Shown here in pieces: positions 6,091 through 6,500 of a stretch of DNA of 6,500 nt. This DNA is from Actinomycetota bacterium (GTDB lineage: Bacteria; Actinomycetota; Actinomycetes; Acidothermales; Acidothermaceae): positions 1-6,500 of the forward strand of contig PLCK01000093.1 in the NCBI GenBank assembly GCA_003134755.1, read 5' to 3'. The first letter of the stretch is position 1; each line of letters starts with the position of its first letter. The position numbers and the translations under genes were made by a program. The notes below the pieces were generated by a model that made no database searches, was not told where the DNA came from, and saw nothing but the letters and a program-made list of their open reading frames with translations.

Positions 6091-6118
6091 AAAAAGTCAG
6101 TGCCAAAACAAACCCCGT

Positions 6119-6140
6119 CTGCGGACATTCTTGTCTGCAG
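6119..6140 (+). other. Leader hairpin, 9 bp with UUCU loop
   Basis: Bases 6119-6127 pair completely with 6132-6140, counting one G-U pair, leaving the four-base loop TTCT. It is the strongest local stem in the rRNA leader. Its role in processing or elongation is not known from the sequence. The right arm can also pair with CAGACA at 6162-6167. Confidence 0.6.
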
Positions 6141-6160
6141 CGGAAATTCCTTTGGTAAAG

Positions 6161-6182
6161 ACAGACAGCTAGTTACGTCTGT
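6161..6182 (+). other. Leader hairpin, 6 bp
   Basis: ACAGAC (6161-6166) and GTCTGT (6177-6182) are perfect inverted copies around a 10-base loop. The left arm overlaps a segment that can pair with the preceding hairpin instead, so the two may compete. Confidence 0.45.
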
Positions 6183-6209
6183 TCGATCCAAGATCACTCC
6201 ATATTGTCG

Positions 6210-6244
6210 GTCATCCGTTCTTCGGAGCGGTGTCCATATATGAC
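6210..6244 (+). other. UUCG-capped hairpin just before 16S rRNA
   Basis: CCGTTC (6215-6220) pairs with GAGCGG (6225-6230), including one U-G pair, around the very stable cUUCGg tetraloop. An outer helix, GTCAT (6210-6214) with ATGAC (6240-6244), may extend it across a 9-base bulge and would end two bases before the mature 16S 5' end. It could help define the 5' processing site, although the main 16S processing stem needs downstream sequence outside the window. Confidence 0.5.
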
Positions 6245-6245
6245 A

Positions 6246-6500
6246 TCTACGGAGAGTTTGATCCTGGCTCAGGACGAACGCTGGCGGCGTGCTTAACACA
6301 TGCAAGTCGAGCGGTGACCCTCCTTCGGGAGGTGATCAGCGGCGAACGGGTGAGTAACACGTGGGCAACCTGCCCCTAACACTGGGATAACCTCGGGAAA
6401 CCGGGGCTAATACCGGATACGACCTCGAGCGGCATCTCTTGAGGTGGAAAGCTCCGACGGTTAGGGATGGGCCCGCGGCCTATCAGCTTGTTGGTGGGGT
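6246..6500 (+). rRNA. rrs: 16S ribosomal RNA, 5' part (partial)
   Basis: The conserved AGAGTTTGATCCTGGCTCAG begins at 6253, equivalent to E. coli position 8, so the mature 5' end is placed at about 6246. It is followed by GACGAACGCTGGCGGCGTGC, ACATGCAAGTCGAGCGG, GGTGAGTAACACGTGGGCAACC and CTAATACCGGATACGACC, all standard 16S landmarks. The wording is typical of Actinomycetota. Helix 6 (V1) is short, with CCTCC-TTCG-GGAGG (6319-6332). The gene runs off the right edge, and 23S and 5S should follow outside the window. Start uncertainty is a few bases. Confidence 0.97.

Noticed and set aside
5750..6106. N-terminal extension of the cupin frame to 236 residues
   Set aside because: It would cross both rRNA promoters and the leader. 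The internal ATG at 5749 has an excellent ribosome binding site and gives a normal single-domain cupin.
6015..6305. Minus-strand open frame over the rRNA leader and 16S start
   Set aside because: It overlaps the 16S gene and leader on the opposite strand, has no protein family features, and is a chance frame.

Overview
The window is a high-GC chromosomal segment from an actinobacterium. The 255 bases of 16S rRNA at the right edge look actinobacterial. The arginine genes followed by mpg and tyrS, the GTG starts, and a mycobacterial-type rRNA leader element agree with this. I cannot name the genus; a Frankiales/Geodermatophilales-like lineage is only an impression from the 16S fragment.

Layout. 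Positions 1-3361 hold the end of the arginine cluster, all on the plus strand: the last codons of argF, argR (repressor), argG (argininosuccinate synthase) and argH (argininosuccinate lyase). Three bases later comes mpg (AAG-family 3-methyladenine DNA glycosylase, 3365-4048). Its stop overlaps the GTG start of tyrS (tyrosyl-tRNA synthetase, 4045-5337). The genes overlap or are separated by at most 40 bases and all point the same way, so they probably form one transcription unit. A 58-base gap with a small tandem repeat and a possible hairpin separates tyrS from a convergent minus-strand gene for a 117-residue single-domain cupin (5396-5749). From 5750 to 6245 there is no gene; this is the control region and leader of an rRNA operon. 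It has two promoters of the same design (TTGACR, 17 bases, TAAGYT), a boxB/boxA/boxC-like antitermination element, several hairpins, and the start of 16S rRNA at about 6246.

How the genes work together. ArgF makes citrulline, ArgG condenses it with aspartate, and ArgH releases arginine and fumarate. ArgR senses arginine and represses the pathway. TyrS and the rRNA operon belong to translation and Mpg to base-excision repair. The cupin is of unknown function.

Everything here is recognisable housekeeping content. I found no sign of an undescribed system, mobile element, CRISPR array or phage gene. The points most worth a second look are the paired rRNA promoters and structured leader, the cupin gene head-to-head with them, an 18-bp duplication across the argR stop codon, and the tandem repeat between tyrS and the cupin gene.
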